From contig NZ_JAGIOP010000001.1 of the NCBI RefSeq assembly GCF_017876775.1, positions 310,001 through 374,000 of the forward strand: a stretch of 64,000 nt of DNA, read 5' to 3'. The position numbers and the translations under genes were made by a program. Source of the stretch: Mycolicibacterium lutetiense. Lineage in GTDB: Bacteria; Actinomycetota; Actinomycetes; Mycobacteriales; Mycobacteriaceae. Shown piece by piece: positions 29,701-38,797 of the stretch (the first letter of the stretch is position 1; each line of letters begins with the position of its first letter). Under the pieces are notes generated by a model, which saw only the letters and a program-made list of their open reading frames with translations, was not told the origin of the DNA and made no database searches.

Positions 29701-30276
29701 TCACCAGGCGTGCACGGTGTTCTGGGCCGGTTCCAGGCCCTCGGCGATCATCAACTCGGTGGCGTCGGCGGCCTGCTCGCAGATCGTCGGCACTTCGGCG
29801 CGTTCGGTGGCGGTGAACGCCTCGAGCACGTACGCCGCTGGATCCTTACGGCCCGGCGGGCGGCCCACTCCGATGCGGACTCGCTGAAAGTCCTTGCTGC
29901 CCAAGACCGATGCGATTGAACGCAGCCCGTTGTGGCCGCCTTCGCCGCCGCCGACCTTGAGCCGGATCCGTCCGAAGTCGATGTCGAGCTCGTCGTGAAT
30001 GACCACGAGCCGGCCCGGCGGCACCGAATAGAACTTGGCCAACGGTCCGACCTGGCGGCCGGACTCGTTCATGTAGCACCGAGGTTTGGCCAGTATCACC
30101 GGGGCTCCTGCGAGCCGACCGGTGAGTACCTCGGCGCCGGACTTCTTGTGAACCTTGAAGGCCGAGCCGATGCGGGCGGCCAGCACATCGGCCACCATGA
30201 ACCCGACATTGTGCCGGGTCTTGGCGTAGGCGGGCCCGGGATTTCCCAGGCCCACCACCAGCAGCGGCTCGGCCAT
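29701..30276 (-). CDS. pth: peptidyl-tRNA hydrolase
   Basis: This 191-residue enzyme recycles stalled peptidyl-tRNA (Rv1014c). It has [21 protein letters not shown] at the N-terminus with the catalytic His22-type residue, YMNESG, and the [20 protein letters not shown] segment. The start is ATG 30276, 12 bases after rplY, so the pair is co-transcribed, as in other mycobacteria. Confidence 0.96.
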   Translation of the reverse strand: MAEPLLVVGLGNPGPAYAKTRHNVGFMVADVLAARIGSAFKVHKKSGAEVLTGRLAGAPVILAKPRCYMNESGRQVGPLAKFYSVPPGRLVVIHDELDIDFGRIRLKVGGGEGGHNGLRSIASVLGSKDFQRVRIGVGRPPGRKDPAAYVLEAFTATERAEVPTICEQAADATELMIAEGLEPAQNTVHAW

Positions 30277-30288
30277 CGAAAGGGGTGC

Positions 30289-30933
30289 CTACTCGGAGGC
30301 TTCGGCAGCCGCGGCCGCCGGCTGCTCGGCCGGGGCCGCGGGGGTCTCGGACTCGAGCTCCTCGGCACTCGGAGCCTCGACGACGTTGACCACCAGCAGC
30401 TCGGGATCCGACACCAGCGAAACGCCCGCAGGCAGCTCGACCTGGCCGGCCAGGATCTGGGTGCCGGCCTCGACGCCCTCGATCGACACGGTCAGGTGCT
30501 CGGGGATCGACAGGGCCTCGGCCTCGATCTCGATGGTGTTGGTGTCCTGGGTGACCAGTGCGCCCGGAACGGCGTCACCCTCGATGACGACGCTGACCTC
30601 GACGTGGACCTTCTCGCCACGGCGCACGACGAGCAGGTCGACGTGCTGGATGTTGCGGCGGATCGGGTGGATGTCGAGCGACTTGGTCAGGGCCAACTGC
30701 TCCTTGCCCTCGATGTCGAGGGTCAGCACGGCGTTGGTGCCCGAGTTGCGCAGCACGGCAGCGAACGCGCGGGCGTTGATCTCCAGGTGCTGGGGGTCGG
30801 TGCCGTGGCCATACAGCACGGTGGGCACGTTGCCGTCGCGGCGAGCCTGACGGGAGGCGCCCTTGCCGGTGCGGGTACGCACGGCGGCAGTCAGCTTATT
30901 GGGGGCGTTCTTGGATGATGCGGCCTTGGCCAT
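30289..30933 (-). CDS. rplY: 50S ribosomal protein L25/general stress protein Ctc
   Basis: This 214-residue two-domain L25 (CTC type, Rv1015c) has an N-terminal 5S rRNA-binding domain ([20 protein letters not shown]) and a C-terminal Ctc domain (about residues 100-185). An acidic Ala/Glu/Pro tail, typical of mycobacterial L25, follows. It binds 5S rRNA at the central protuberance. ATG 30933 is preceded by GAGGAGCAACACC. It is transcribed ahead of pth. Confidence 0.95.
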   Translation of the reverse strand: MAKAASSKNAPNKLTAAVRTRTGKGASRQARRDGNVPTVLYGHGTDPQHLEINARAFAAVLRNSGTNAVLTLDIEGKEQLALTKSLDIHPIRRNIQHVDLLVVRRGEKVHVEVSVVIEGDAVPGALVTQDTNTIEIEAEALSIPEHLTVSIEGVEAGTQILAGQVELPAGVSLVSDPELLVVNVVEAPSAEELESETPAAPAEQPAAAAAEASE

Positions 30934-31112
30934 GGTGTTGCTCCTCTAGTTGCGGTACTGCGGTCAGATCGTCAGCACGGCAAGGGTCACAACACTTACA
31001 GAAGTTCCCGCCGATAACGGTGGTCCAGAAGGTCCACCCTCGCCGTGACGCCAGGTCAGGGTAGCAAACGACGCAGGTCGCCCCAAAATCCGGTGGAAAT
31101 CGCCCAACGCCC

Positions 31113-31994
31113 CTACAGCGGATAGGCCGTCTTGGTGAGCTCTTCGGACAATCCCCAGAGCGCCCTCTGGGTGTCCACCCGCCGGGCCAGCGGGCTGCGC
31201 CCGACCGGTTGGCTGGGGCCGAACTGGCCGAACCGCGGCCCGATGAAGCTGTCGCCGGGAACATCCTGGGACGCCGCGAACAGGGTCTGCCGGGCGCCGA
31301 ACGACGCATCGCTGGCGAAAACCCGGTTGGCGGTCGCCATCATGCGCGCGCCGAACTTGTTGCCGGTCTGGCCCTGCAGGTTGGTGGCCGAATAGCCGGG
31401 GTGGGCGGCCAGGGCGCGCACCTGCGACCCCGAGGCCGTCAGCCGGCGCTGCAACTCGGAGGTGAACATCAGGTTGGCCAGCTTGGACTGGCCGTAGGCC
31501 AGCCACGCCGAATACGGCCGCGATTTCCAGTTCAGGTCCCCCAAGCTGATCTTCCCGATCATGTGCATCAACGAGGACACCGTCACCACCCGATCGGTGA
31601 TCTTGGGTAGCAGCAGATTCGTCAGCGTGAAATGGCCGAGGTGGTTGGTGCCGATCTGGCTCTCGAAGCCGTCGACGGTGCGGCTGAGCGGGACCGCCAT
31701 GATTCCGGCGTTGTTGATCAGTACGTCGACGCTCTCGACGGTGTCGGCGAACTCTCGCACCGAGGCCAGGTCCTGCAGGTCGAGTTTGCGGACCTCGACA
31801 GAGTTTCCCTGCGCGCCGGTCATCGTCTCGGCGGCTGCGGTGCCCTTCTCCAGGTTGCGCACCGCAACGGTGACCTTGGCGCCGACGCGGGCGAGCTCAC
31901 GTGCGGTGATGAGCCCCAGCCCGCTGTTGGCGCCGGTGACGATCACCCGGCGGCCGGAAAACGAGGGCAGGTCGGCGCTGGTCCATCCACTCAT
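31113..31994 (-). CDS. SDR-family oxidoreductase (retinol-dehydrogenase-like)
   Basis: This 293-residue short-chain dehydrogenase has VIVTGANSGLGLITA (cofactor loop), LDLQDLASV, LINNAGIMAVP, Ser in VTVSSLMHMIG, and Y-x3-K in YGQSKLAN. The length and the NNAGIM motif place it with WWOX/retinol-dehydrogenase-like SDRs (cf. Rv0068-type mycobacterial proteins). The substrate is unknown. ATG 31994 is preferred; GTG 32003 is in frame. It sits alone between rplY and lpqT. Confidence 0.85.
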   Translation of the reverse strand: MSGWTSADLPSFSGRRVIVTGANSGLGLITARELARVGAKVTVAVRNLEKGTAAAETMTGAQGNSVEVRKLDLQDLASVREFADTVESVDVLINNAGIMAVPLSRTVDGFESQIGTNHLGHFTLTNLLLPKITDRVVTVSSLMHMIGKISLGDLNWKSRPYSAWLAYGQSKLANLMFTSELQRRLTASGSQVRALAAHPGYSATNLQGQTGNKFGARMMATANRVFASDASFGARQTLFAASQDVPGDSFIGPRFGQFGPSQPVGRSPLARRVDTQRALWGLSEELTKTAYPL

Positions 31995-32019
31995 GCTGAC
32001 CACCCTACGGGTGGCTCAA

Positions 32020-32667
32020 TTACTTCTTCGCGACGTTGAAGCCCGCGATGATCGATTCGATGTCCGGCCCCTGCGCCGCAGCCTCATCGGCGTAGGTCGT
32101 CACGGTCAGCTGGATGAGATACCGCTGCGGGGGCTGCAGCCCGTCATTGGCGATGACGACCCGGTTGTAGCTCTGCATGCGCTTGCCGTTGAGGTCGTAG
32201 CTGCCCTCGATCATCGCCGACGGGAAGCCCTTCCAGTCGGCGGTGGATGCGTTGAGCTGCTTGAAGTTCTCCGACAGTTGAGCATCGGCGTAACCGTGGT
32301 CTTTGAGGGCCTTGGGAATGTCGAAGTCACCGTGCAGGGCGAAGGCCAGCATCATCGCGGTGGGGTAGGTGTCGCCCTTGGCGATCATCCGGGTGCCTGG
32401 GGCCAGGTTCGGATTGTTGTAGGTATGCCATCCCGGTGGGTTCGGCATGGTCACCGTCAGACGCGGGATCTTCTCGGGCGCGATGGCCTCGCCGATCACA
32501 CCGGATTCCTCCAGGTATTGCCACAGCGGCACCGGCTGCTTGTCGGCGGCGGCGGCGGCCGGAGCCGTCGAGCTCGTGGTCCAGATCGACTTGTAGTCAG
32601 GCGTTTCGGCGCCGCAACCGGTAACCAGCACCGCCAGCGCGCCGGCCGTGGCGAGCAGCTGCTTCAC
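32020..32667 (-). CDS. lpqT: LpqT-like lipoprotein
   Basis: This 215-residue lipoprotein is in the Rv1016c position. Signal and lipobox are LAVLVTGC, followed by an Ala/Lys linker and the LpqN/LpqT domain (VPLWQYLEESGVIG..., MPNPPGWHTY..., QRYLIQLTVTTYADEA). It is attached to the outer face of the plasma membrane. GTG 32667 overlaps the stop of the arsC-like gene by four bases, so translation is coupled. It is a paralogue of the lipoprotein at 7727. Confidence 0.85.
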   Translation of the reverse strand: MKQLLATAGALAVLVTGCGAETPDYKSIWTTSSTAPAAAAADKQPVPLWQYLEESGVIGEAIAPEKIPRLTVTMPNPPGWHTYNNPNLAPGTRMIAKGDTYPTAMMLAFALHGDFDIPKALKDHGYADAQLSENFKQLNASTADWKGFPSAMIEGSYDLNGKRMQSYNRVVIANDGLQPPQRYLIQLTVTTYADEAAAQGPDIESIIAGFNVAKK

Positions 32668-33005
32668 AGAATCTCGCGCACCGAATCGATCGGCCGGGCC
32701 AGCCTGGTGCCGTTGTCGGTGACGACGAACGGCCGCTCGATCAGGATCGGGTTCTCGGCCATCGCATCGAGCAGTTCGTCGTCGGAGGCATCGGCCAAAC
32801 CCAGTTCGGCATAGAGGGATTCACGCTTGCGCACCGCGGTGCGGACATCGATCCCGGCAGCTTTGATCAGCGCGGCGATCTCATCGCGTGTCGGCGGCGT
32901 CTTCAGGTACTGCACAACTTCGGGCTCGATCCCGTTCTCGCGCAACAGGTCCAGCGTCTTGCGTGAGGTGGAGCACTTCGGGTTGTGGTAGATACGCGCC
33001 GGCAC
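32664..33005 (-). CDS. arsC: ArsC/Spx-family thioredoxin-fold protein (arsenate reductase-like)
   Basis: This 113-residue protein is of the glutaredoxin-coupled ArsC family. The catalytic Cys is in YHNPKCSTSRK, RPI/ERPFVVTDNG holds the anion-site Arg, and TPPTRDEI is conserved. It would reduce arsenate to arsenite, though housekeeping members next to prs often lack ars neighbours and may act on other oxyanions. GTG 33005 is two bases after the prs stop, forming a prs-arsC-lpqT unit. Confidence 0.85.
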   Translation of the reverse strand: MPARIYHNPKCSTSRKTLDLLRENGIEPEVVQYLKTPPTRDEIAALIKAAGIDVRTAVRKRESLYAELGLADASDDELLDAMAENPILIERPFVVTDNGTRLARPIDSVREIL

Positions 33006-33007
33006 CG

Positions 33008-33988
33008 CTATGCCGACCCGTCGAAGAGCCCGGTCACCGAACCGTTCTCGAACACCGCGCGAATGGTGCTGGCCAGCAGCGGCGCGATGGACAGCTCGGT
33101 CAGCTGTGGGAACTTCTTGTCCTCGGTGATCGGCAGCGTGTTGGTGACGATCACCTCACGGGCGCCGCAATCGGCCAGGCGCTGGGCGGCCGGGTCGGAC
33201 AGCACGCCGTGCGTCGCGGCGATCACCACGTCCTTGGCGCCGTCCTCACGCAGCAGCTTGACCGCGCCGGCGATGGTGCCGCCGGTGTCGATCATGTCGT
33301 CGGTGAGGATGCAGGTCTTGCCCTTGACGTCGCCCACCACCCGGTTGGCCACGACTTGGTTGGGCACCAGCGGGTCGCGGGTCTTGTGGATGAACGCCAG
33401 CGGCACGCCGCCCAGCGAGTCGGCCCACTTCTCGGCGACACGCACGCGGCCCGAGTCCGGTGACACCACGACGACGTCGGAGTCGTTGTACTTGTCGGCG
33501 ATGTAGCCGCACAGCAGCGACTGGGCGCGCATGTGGTCCACGGGGCCGTCGAAGAAGCCCTGGATCTGGTCGGTGTGCAGGTCGACCGAGACGATGCGGT
33601 CGGCGCCGGCGGTCTTGAGCAGGTCGGCGACCAGGCGGGCCGAGATGGGCTCGCGGCCGCGGTGCTTCTTGTCCTGCCGCGCGTACGGGTAGAACGGCAG
33701 GATCGCGGTGATCCGCTTGGCGCTACCGCGCTTGAGCGCGTCGATCATGATCAGCTGCTCCATGAGCCACTGGTTCAGCGGCGCAGGGTGACTCTGCAGC
33801 ACGAACGCGTCGCAGCCGCGCACGGACTCGTCGAACCGGACGAAGATCTCGCCGTTGGCAAAGTCACGGGCGGTCTGCGCCGTGACCTCGATGCCGAGTT
33901 CCTTGGCCACTTGCTCCGCCAACTCGGGGTGCGCACGCCCCGAGAACAGCATCAGGTTTTTTCGATTGTCGGTCCAGTCCGTGGCCAC
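33008..33988 (-). CDS. prs: ribose-phosphate pyrophosphokinase
   Basis: This 326-residue PRPP synthetase (prsA, Rv1017c) supplies PRPP for nucleotides, His, Trp and the decaprenyl-phosphoribose of arabinan. Visible features are the ATP flexible loop YARQDKKHRGREPISA, the divalent-metal segment DLHTDQIQGFF and the PRPP loop DDMIDTGGTI. The start is GTG 33988. It lies 186 bases downstream of glmU on the same strand. Confidence 0.96.
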   Translation of the reverse strand: MATDWTDNRKNLMLFSGRAHPELAEQVAKELGIEVTAQTARDFANGEIFVRFDESVRGCDAFVLQSHPAPLNQWLMEQLIMIDALKRGSAKRITAILPFYPYARQDKKHRGREPISARLVADLLKTAGADRIVSVDLHTDQIQGFFDGPVDHMRAQSLLCGYIADKYNDSDVVVVSPDSGRVRVAEKWADSLGGVPLAFIHKTRDPLVPNQVVANRVVGDVKGKTCILTDDMIDTGGTIAGAVKLLREDGAKDVVIAATHGVLSDPAAQRLADCGAREVIVTNTLPITEDKKFPQLTELSIAPLLASTIRAVFENGSVTGLFDGSA

Positions 33989-34174
33989 TATGGCTGCCTT
34001 CGCGGTTGGGGATCGATACGGGGCAATCGTACGTAGCGTTTCCGGTAGTTCGTAGCCGGGTTACCAGATTGCCAACATGAAACGTCCGTTCAGCCGCTGG
34101 GCCGGGTGGACCGATAACCGCTTATGCGGCGGATTGCTGCTCGATAGTGGCTGCAATTCGCCGCATTGACGTGC

Positions 34175-35623
34175 TCAGTCGCCCTCGCCGCGGGCTTTGC
34201 GGGCAGCTTCGGCCGCGGCAGACCCCGGACGCTTGCGTTCCACCCAGCCCTCGAAGGTGCGCTGGGCGTTGTCCGAGACCGCCAGCGCGCCGGGCGGGAC
34301 GTCGTCGCGCAGCACGGTGCCCGCGCCGGTATAGGCACCGTCGCCGACGGCCACCGGGGCGATGAACATGGTGTCGGAGCCGGTGCGCACGTGGGAGCCG
34401 ATGGTGGTGCGGTACTTGTTCTCGCCGTCGTAGTTGACGAAGACGCTGGAGGCCCCGATGTTGCTGTGATCGCCGATGTCGGCGTCGCCGACGTAGGTCA
34501 GGTGGGGCACCTTGGTGCCGGTACCGATCGTGGAGTTCTTCGTCTCGACGAAGGCGCCGAGCTTGGCCTCGGCCCCGAGGGTCGTGCCCGGCCGCAGATA
34601 GGTGAACGGGCCGACGGTCGCGCCCGCGCCGATCACAGCGAGCTGGGCGTGCGTGCGCACCACGGATGCGCCGTCACCGACCTCGACGTCGGTCAGGGTG
34701 GAATCCGGACCGATCTCGCAGCCGGCGCCGATCTCGGTGGTCCCCAGCAGCTGGGTGCCGGGGCGGACGACGGTGTCGCGGCCGATGGTGACGTCGACGT
34801 CGATCCACGTGGAGGCCGGGTCGATGATCGTCACACCGGCGCGTTGATGACGGGCCACGATGCGGCGGTTGAGCTCGGCGCCGAGGTCGGCGAGTTGCAC
34901 CCGGTCGTTGACGCCGGCGACCAGCGCGCTGTCGTCGACGTGCATGGCCCGCACCGTCCGGCCGTCCTGGCGCACGATCGCGATGACGTCGGTGAGGTAG
35001 AGCTCCTGCTGGGCGTTGTTCGAGCTCAGCCGGCTCAACGCCGAGCGCAGGTCGGCGATGTCGAAGGCGTACACGCCGGCGTTGACCTCGCGGATGGCCC
35101 GCTGTGAGTCGGTGGCGTCGGCCTGCTCGACGATGCCGATTACTTCGTTGTCCTGGGTGCGCAGGATGCGGCCGTAACCGGTGGGGTCGGGCACGGTGGT
35201 GGTGACGACGGTGACCGCGGCCGGTTGCGCGCTGTGGGACTGGATGAGGCCGGCCAGGGTGTCGGCGTCGAGCAGCGGGACATCACCGGAGGTCACCACG
35301 ACCGTGCCGGTGAATTCGTCGGGCAGTGCGCTCAGGCCGCAGGCCACGGCGTGGCCGGTGCCGAGCTGTTGATCCTGGATCGCGACGTCGATGGTGCGGC
35401 CCAGCTTGTCGGCCAGCTCGCCGATAGCGGGGGCGATGCGCTCCCGGTCGTGACCGAGGACGACCACCAGGTGTCGGGCGGTGGCATTGGCCACGGTGTG
35501 CACGGCGTGGCTGAGCATGCTGCGGCCGGCCAGGGTGTGCAGCACCTTGGGGGTGTCCGAGCGCATCCGGGTGCCGGCGCCTGCCGCCAGTACGACGACT
35601 GCGGCCTCCATCGGTGCGGTCAT
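34175..35623 (-). CDS. glmU: bifunctional GlmU (GlcNAc-1-P uridyltransferase/acetyltransferase)
   Basis: This 482-residue enzyme makes UDP-GlcNAc for peptidoglycan (Rv1018c). The N-terminal pyrophosphorylase has [20 protein letters not shown] and the GTGHAVACG motif. The C-terminal left-handed beta-helix acetyltransferase starts about residue 265 (hexapeptides such as [14 protein letters not shown]) with the catalytic His in [14 protein letters not shown]. The Ala/Arg-rich tail is typical of mycobacteria. ATG 35623 follows GGAGAGGAGA. Confidence 0.96.
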   Translation of the reverse strand: MTAPMEAAVVVLAAGAGTRMRSDTPKVLHTLAGRSMLSHAVHTVANATARHLVVVLGHDRERIAPAIGELADKLGRTIDVAIQDQQLGTGHAVACGLSALPDEFTGTVVVTSGDVPLLDADTLAGLIQSHSAQPAAVTVVTTTVPDPTGYGRILRTQDNEVIGIVEQADATDSQRAIREVNAGVYAFDIADLRSALSRLSSNNAQQELYLTDVIAIVRQDGRTVRAMHVDDSALVAGVNDRVQLADLGAELNRRIVARHQRAGVTIIDPASTWIDVDVTIGRDTVVRPGTQLLGTTEIGAGCEIGPDSTLTDVEVGDGASVVRTHAQLAVIGAGATVGPFTYLRPGTTLGAEAKLGAFVETKNSTIGTGTKVPHLTYVGDADIGDHSNIGASSVFVNYDGENKYRTTIGSHVRTGSDTMFIAPVAVGDGAYTGAGTVLRDDVPPGALAVSDNAQRTFEGWVERKRPGSAAAEAARKARGEGD

Positions 35624-35708
35624 GTTCTCCTCTCCGGCGAGCGACCGGGTCTGTACGCCGACACGCCGTCCTTAGTGTCATATTGCGGTCGCTCGCGGAA
35701 GTTTGAGC

Positions 35709-35779
35709 TCCGTCGCCAGGACTCGAACCTGAACTATCTGAACCAAAATCAGAGGTGCTGCCGATTACACCACGACGGA
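35709..35779 (-). tRNA. tRNA-Gln (anticodon TTG)
   Basis: On the minus strand a 71-base cloverleaf has acceptor arms TCCGTCG/CGACGGA, D-arm region TGGTGTAATCGGCAGCA, anticodon stem CTCTGA/TCAGAT around loop TTTTGGT (anticodon TTG), and T-arm GTTCGAGTC. CCA is not encoded. The position after glmU is where M. tuberculosis carries glnU. Confidence 0.95.
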
Positions 35780-35809
35780 ATGTCCGGGAGAGACTCTAGT
35801 CGAACGGTC

Positions 35810-35825
35810 TAGCCTGATATGCGTG
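35810..35825 (+). promoter_or_regulatory. leaderless promoter -10 of the TetR gene
   Basis: TAGCCT at 35810-35815 lies seven bases before GTG 35823, and no Shine-Dalgarno sequence is visible. Confidence 0.5.
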
Positions 35826-36458
35826 GCAGCACCCGAGAAGGAAGTGCGGGCCCCCCGGGCCCGGATGACCGGCAGTGAACGGCGACAACAGCTCATCGAG
35901 ATCGCCAAGTCGCTGTTCGCCGAACGAGGCTACGAGGGGACCTCGATCGAGGAGATCGCCCAGCGTGCGAACGTCTCCAAACCCGTGGTCTACGAGCATT
36001 TCGGCGGCAAAGAAGGCTTGTACGCCGTCGTCGTCGACCGGGAGATGTCGGCCTTGCTGGACGGGATCACCTCGTCGCTGACCAACAACCGGTCCCGGGT
36101 GCGGGTCGAACGGGTGGCCCTGGCCCTGCTGACCTACGTGGAGGAACGCACCGACGGTTTCCGCATCCTGATCCGCGATTCGCCGGCGGCCATCACCTCG
36201 GGGACCTACGCCACGTTGCTCAACGACGCGGTCAATCAGGTGTCCTCGATCCTGGCCGGGGATTTCTCCCGCCGCGGGCTCGACCCGGACCTGGCGCCGC
36301 TGTATGCCCAGGCGCTGGTCGGTTCGGTGTCGATGACCGCGCAGTGGTGGCTCGACGTGCGTGAGCCCAAGAAAGAAGTGGTGGCCGCGCACGTGGTCAA
36401 CCTGGCCTGGAACGGACTGACCCATCTCGAGTCCGATCCGATCCTGCACGAGGAGTAG
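35823..36458 (+). CDS. TetR-family regulator (Rv1019-like)
   Basis: This 211-residue regulator has an N-terminal helix-turn-helix (RQQLIEIAKSLFAERG, then EGTSIEEIAQRANVSKPVVYEHF) and an all-helical ligand domain. In M. tuberculosis, Rv1019 sits upstream of mfd and has been described as regulating itself and the mfd-mazG genes. Here an SRPBCC-ArsR pair, a lysA-like gene and a hypothetical gene have been inserted between tetR and mfd, and mfd has its own -10. The ligand is unknown. Confidence 0.85.
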   Translation: MAAPEKEVRAPRARMTGSERRQQLIEIAKSLFAERGYEGTSIEEIAQRANVSKPVVYEHFGGKEGLYAVVVDREMSALLDGITSSLTNNRSRVRVERVALALLTYVEERTDGFRILIRDSPAAITSGTYATLLNDAVNQVSSILAGDFSRRGLDPDLAPLYAQALVGSVSMTAQWWLDVREPKKEVVAAHVVNLAWNGLTHLESDPILHEE

Positions 36459-36468
36459 CGCAACTAAC

Positions 36469-36520
36469 TGCAACCTGGGGGTTGCAATCTCGGGTCTTCA
36501 TGTGCAACTGTTGGGTTGCA
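36469..36520 (+). promoter_or_regulatory. two ArsR-type operators upstream of the SRPBCC-arsR pair
   Basis: Box 1 is TGCAACC-TGGG-GGTTGCA (36469-36486) and box 2 is TGCAAC-TGTTGG-GTTGCA (36503-36520), both perfect palindromes of the same half-site. Their centres are 34 bases apart, about three helical turns. They are the likely binding sites of the ArsR protein encoded two genes downstream. Confidence 0.65.
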
Positions 36521-36546
36521 GTAATCCGGCGAGAGGAAATCCTGAC

Positions 36547-36996
36547 ATGACCACCGACTACGACCGCATCGAGCGCGAGATCGCTATCGACGCACCGGCG
36601 CAACGCGTCTGGGACCTGGTGAGCGAACCCGGTTGGTACATCAACGAAGAGCGGATCACCGAACATCGCATCGACCGTGACGGCGACGTCGCCATCGTCA
36701 CCGACCCCACACACGGCAGGTTCGCCTTGCGGACCGTCACACTCGACGAGCCGCGCTACGCGGCCTTCCGGTGGCACATCGACGCCGACGACGTGGACAG
36801 CTCTTCGACCCTTGTCGAATTCTGGATCACCCCGGCGCCGTCCGGCGTGCTGCTGCGTGTCGTCGAGAGTGGGTTCGCCTCGCTCGACGAGCCTGAGGCC
36901 GACCGCCGCTCCCGGTTCGACGATCACAGCGGCGGCTGGCCGATCGAGCTGAACCTCGCCCAGAAGTACCTGGTGGGGGCCGCTGCCGATGCATGA
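36547..36996 (+). CDS. SRPBCC/AHSA1-domain protein
   Basis: This 149-residue START-like fold protein begins IEREIAIDAPAQRVWDLVSEPG and continues to the helix LNLAQKYLVG, typical of AHSA1-like polyketide-cyclase/SRPBCC proteins with a hydrophobic ligand cavity. It is paired with an ArsR regulator through an eight-base overlap, a very common arrangement in actinobacteria. ATG 36547 follows GAGAGGAAATCC. The ligand is not known. Confidence 0.85.
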   Translation: MTTDYDRIEREIAIDAPAQRVWDLVSEPGWYINEERITEHRIDRDGDVAIVTDPTHGRFALRTVTLDEPRYAAFRWHIDADDVDSSSTLVEFWITPAPSGVLLRVVESGFASLDEPEADRRSRFDDHSGGWPIELNLAQKYLVGAAADA

Positions 36997-37318
36997 GAAT
37001 GCCTCGCCGGTACAGGTTTTCGCCGCACTTGCCGACGACAGCCGCTGGCAGGTTCTGGTGGCACTCGGGCGTCGGCCCGCGTCTGCGTCGGCACTGGCCG
37101 ACGAGCTCCCGATCAGCCGCCAGGCCATCGCCAAACATCTGAAAGTGCTCACTGATGTCGGCCTGGTGGTCGCCACCCGGGCCGGGAGAGAGATCAGGTA
37201 CGAGGCGGTGGGGGCCCGGCTCAGCGAGGTGGCACGCCGGCTCGACGGAATCGCGGCGGGGTGGGAGCGTCGGCTTTCCCGGATCAAGGACGCTGCCGAG
37301 CGGGGCGGATCAACGTAA
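36989..37318 (+). CDS. ArsR-family transcriptional regulator
   Basis: This 109-residue winged-helix repressor has the pattern VFAALADDSRWQVLVAL..., recognition helix ISRQAIAKHLKVL, and wing VVATRAGREIRYE. There are no Cys residues of the metal-sensing type, so it belongs to the non-metal ArsR group that accompanies SRPBCC proteins. It probably represses the pair through the two palindromes at 36469-36520. Confidence 0.87.
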   Translation: MHENASPVQVFAALADDSRWQVLVALGRRPASASALADELPISRQAIAKHLKVLTDVGLVVATRAGREIRYEAVGARLSEVARRLDGIAAGWERRLSRIKDAAERGGST

Positions 37319-37323
37319 CCGAC

Positions 37324-37378
37324 GGGTCTTCGCGCAAGCGGCTCAACTCCACTGCCGGGTCTTCGTGCAAGCGGCTCA
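37324..37378. repeat. 22-bp direct repeat pair
   Basis: GGGTCTTCGCGCAAGCGGCT (with CA following) at 37324-37345 recurs at 37357-37378 with one change, a 33-base period. It lies between the convergent arsR and lysA-like genes, with the second copy reaching the lysA-like stop codon. Confidence 0.7.
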
Positions 37379-38716
37379 TCCCCGATCCCGCGATAGCAGG
37401 TCGGCGGTCGTCTCACGACGTACCAACATCCGCGAAGCGCCGTCGCGCACCGCCACCACGGGTGGGCGGCCCACCATGTTGTAGGTCGAGGCCATGCTGT
37501 GTTGGTAGGCCCCGGTGCAGGCTACTGCCAGCAGATCGCCGGCATGGATGTCGGCGGGCAGCTCGACATCGTGCACGATCTCGTCACCGGCTTCGCAATG
37601 CCGGCCGACCACCGTGGCCACCACGCTCGGGCCCAGCGGATGTCGATTTGCCAGGGCCACAGTGTATTTCGCCCCATGCAGGGCGACCCGCGGGTTGTCG
37701 CTCATGCCGCCGTCCACCGCGACGAACGTGCGCCCACCCGGCTGGGACTTCACCCCGCACACCCGGTACAACGTCACGCCCGCCCGTGCGCTGAGGGCCC
37801 GGCCGGGTTCGACGACCAGACGTGGCCGCTGAAATCGCTCGGCCGCGCAGGCCGTGGTCAGTGCGTCGTCGACGACGGCGGCGAACGCGCCGGTATCGAG
37901 GGCCGCGTCCCCGCGGACATACGGAACCCCATGGCCGCCACCGATGTTGAGTTCGGTCAGCAGTACGCCGTGTTCGGTACGGATATCGGCCATCGCGCCG
38001 ATCAGCCGGTGCACGGCCTCGCCGTAGGGCGCGGGATCGCTGATCTGCGAACCGATGTGGCAGTGCAGCCCAACCAGATCGAGGTTCGGGGTGGCCAGAA
38101 TGCGAGCGGCGGCGCGGGCGGCTCGGCGGTCGGCCAACGCGAAGCCGAACTTCTGATCGGTCACGCCCGTGGTGACCGCTCGATGCCCGTGGATGTCGAT
38201 GTCGGGGGTGACCCGGATCAGTACCGGCTGGGGCCGACGCACCAACCCGGCCAGGTAGGTGATCTCCATCGGGGAGTCGATCACGATGCGGCCCACGCCG
38301 ACGTCGATCGCATTGCGCAGCTCGTCACAGGATTTGGCGTTGCCGTGCAGCACGATGCGCGCCGGGTCGACCCCGCCGGCCAACGCGGTCGCGAGTTCAG
38401 CCGCCGAGCACACATCCAGACCGAGGCCTTCCTCGGCAACCCAGCGGGCCACAGCGGTAGTCAGCAGCGACTTGCCGGCATAGACCACAGCGGCCTGGGG
38501 CAGCGCAGCGCGGTAGCGCCGGGCGCGGGTCCGGAAATCGGTTTCGCCCAGCACGTAGGCCGGGGTGCGGTATTGGTCGGCGATGTCGGTCAGTGCCACC
38601 CGGCCGACGGTGATCCGGCCCAACTCGTCGACACCCGTGGTCAGCGGCCAGATGTTCGGGTCGAGCCGTGGTCGGGTGGTGCCGCGCAGCGACGGCAGGA
38701 TGTCCAGCAGGGTCAT
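37376..38716 (-). CDS. diaminopimelate decarboxylase family protein (LysA paralogue)
   Basis: This 446-residue fold-III PLP decarboxylase has the PLP lysine in VVYAGKSLLT, HCHIGSQ, the phosphate-binding GGGHG and EPGRALSA. The second active-site segment reads HCEAGDEI instead of the usual CESSD of LysA, and GAYQHSMAS instead of a GAYCYS/MSS form. Its 446 residues are close to LysA length. Because housekeeping lysA normally lies beside thrA in mycobacteria, this is probably a second enzyme for DAP or a related amino acid. Start ATG 38716. Confidence 0.8.
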   Translation of the reverse strand: MTLLDILPSLRGTTRPRLDPNIWPLTTGVDELGRITVGRVALTDIADQYRTPAYVLGETDFRTRARRYRAALPQAAVVYAGKSLLTTAVARWVAEEGLGLDVCSAAELATALAGGVDPARIVLHGNAKSCDELRNAIDVGVGRIVIDSPMEITYLAGLVRRPQPVLIRVTPDIDIHGHRAVTTGVTDQKFGFALADRRAARAAARILATPNLDLVGLHCHIGSQISDPAPYGEAVHRLIGAMADIRTEHGVLLTELNIGGGHGVPYVRGDAALDTGAFAAVVDDALTTACAAERFQRPRLVVEPGRALSARAGVTLYRVCGVKSQPGGRTFVAVDGGMSDNPRVALHGAKYTVALANRHPLGPSVVATVVGRHCEAGDEIVHDVELPADIHAGDLLAVACTGAYQHSMASTYNMVGRPPVVAVRDGASRMLVRRETTADLLSRDRG

Positions 38717-38797
38717 GACTTCAGCGTCGGCTCCGCGCAGGCCCGCGTCACCAGGTTTGACGATCCCTTGACGCCGATCCGCTCAATCTTGACGGGC

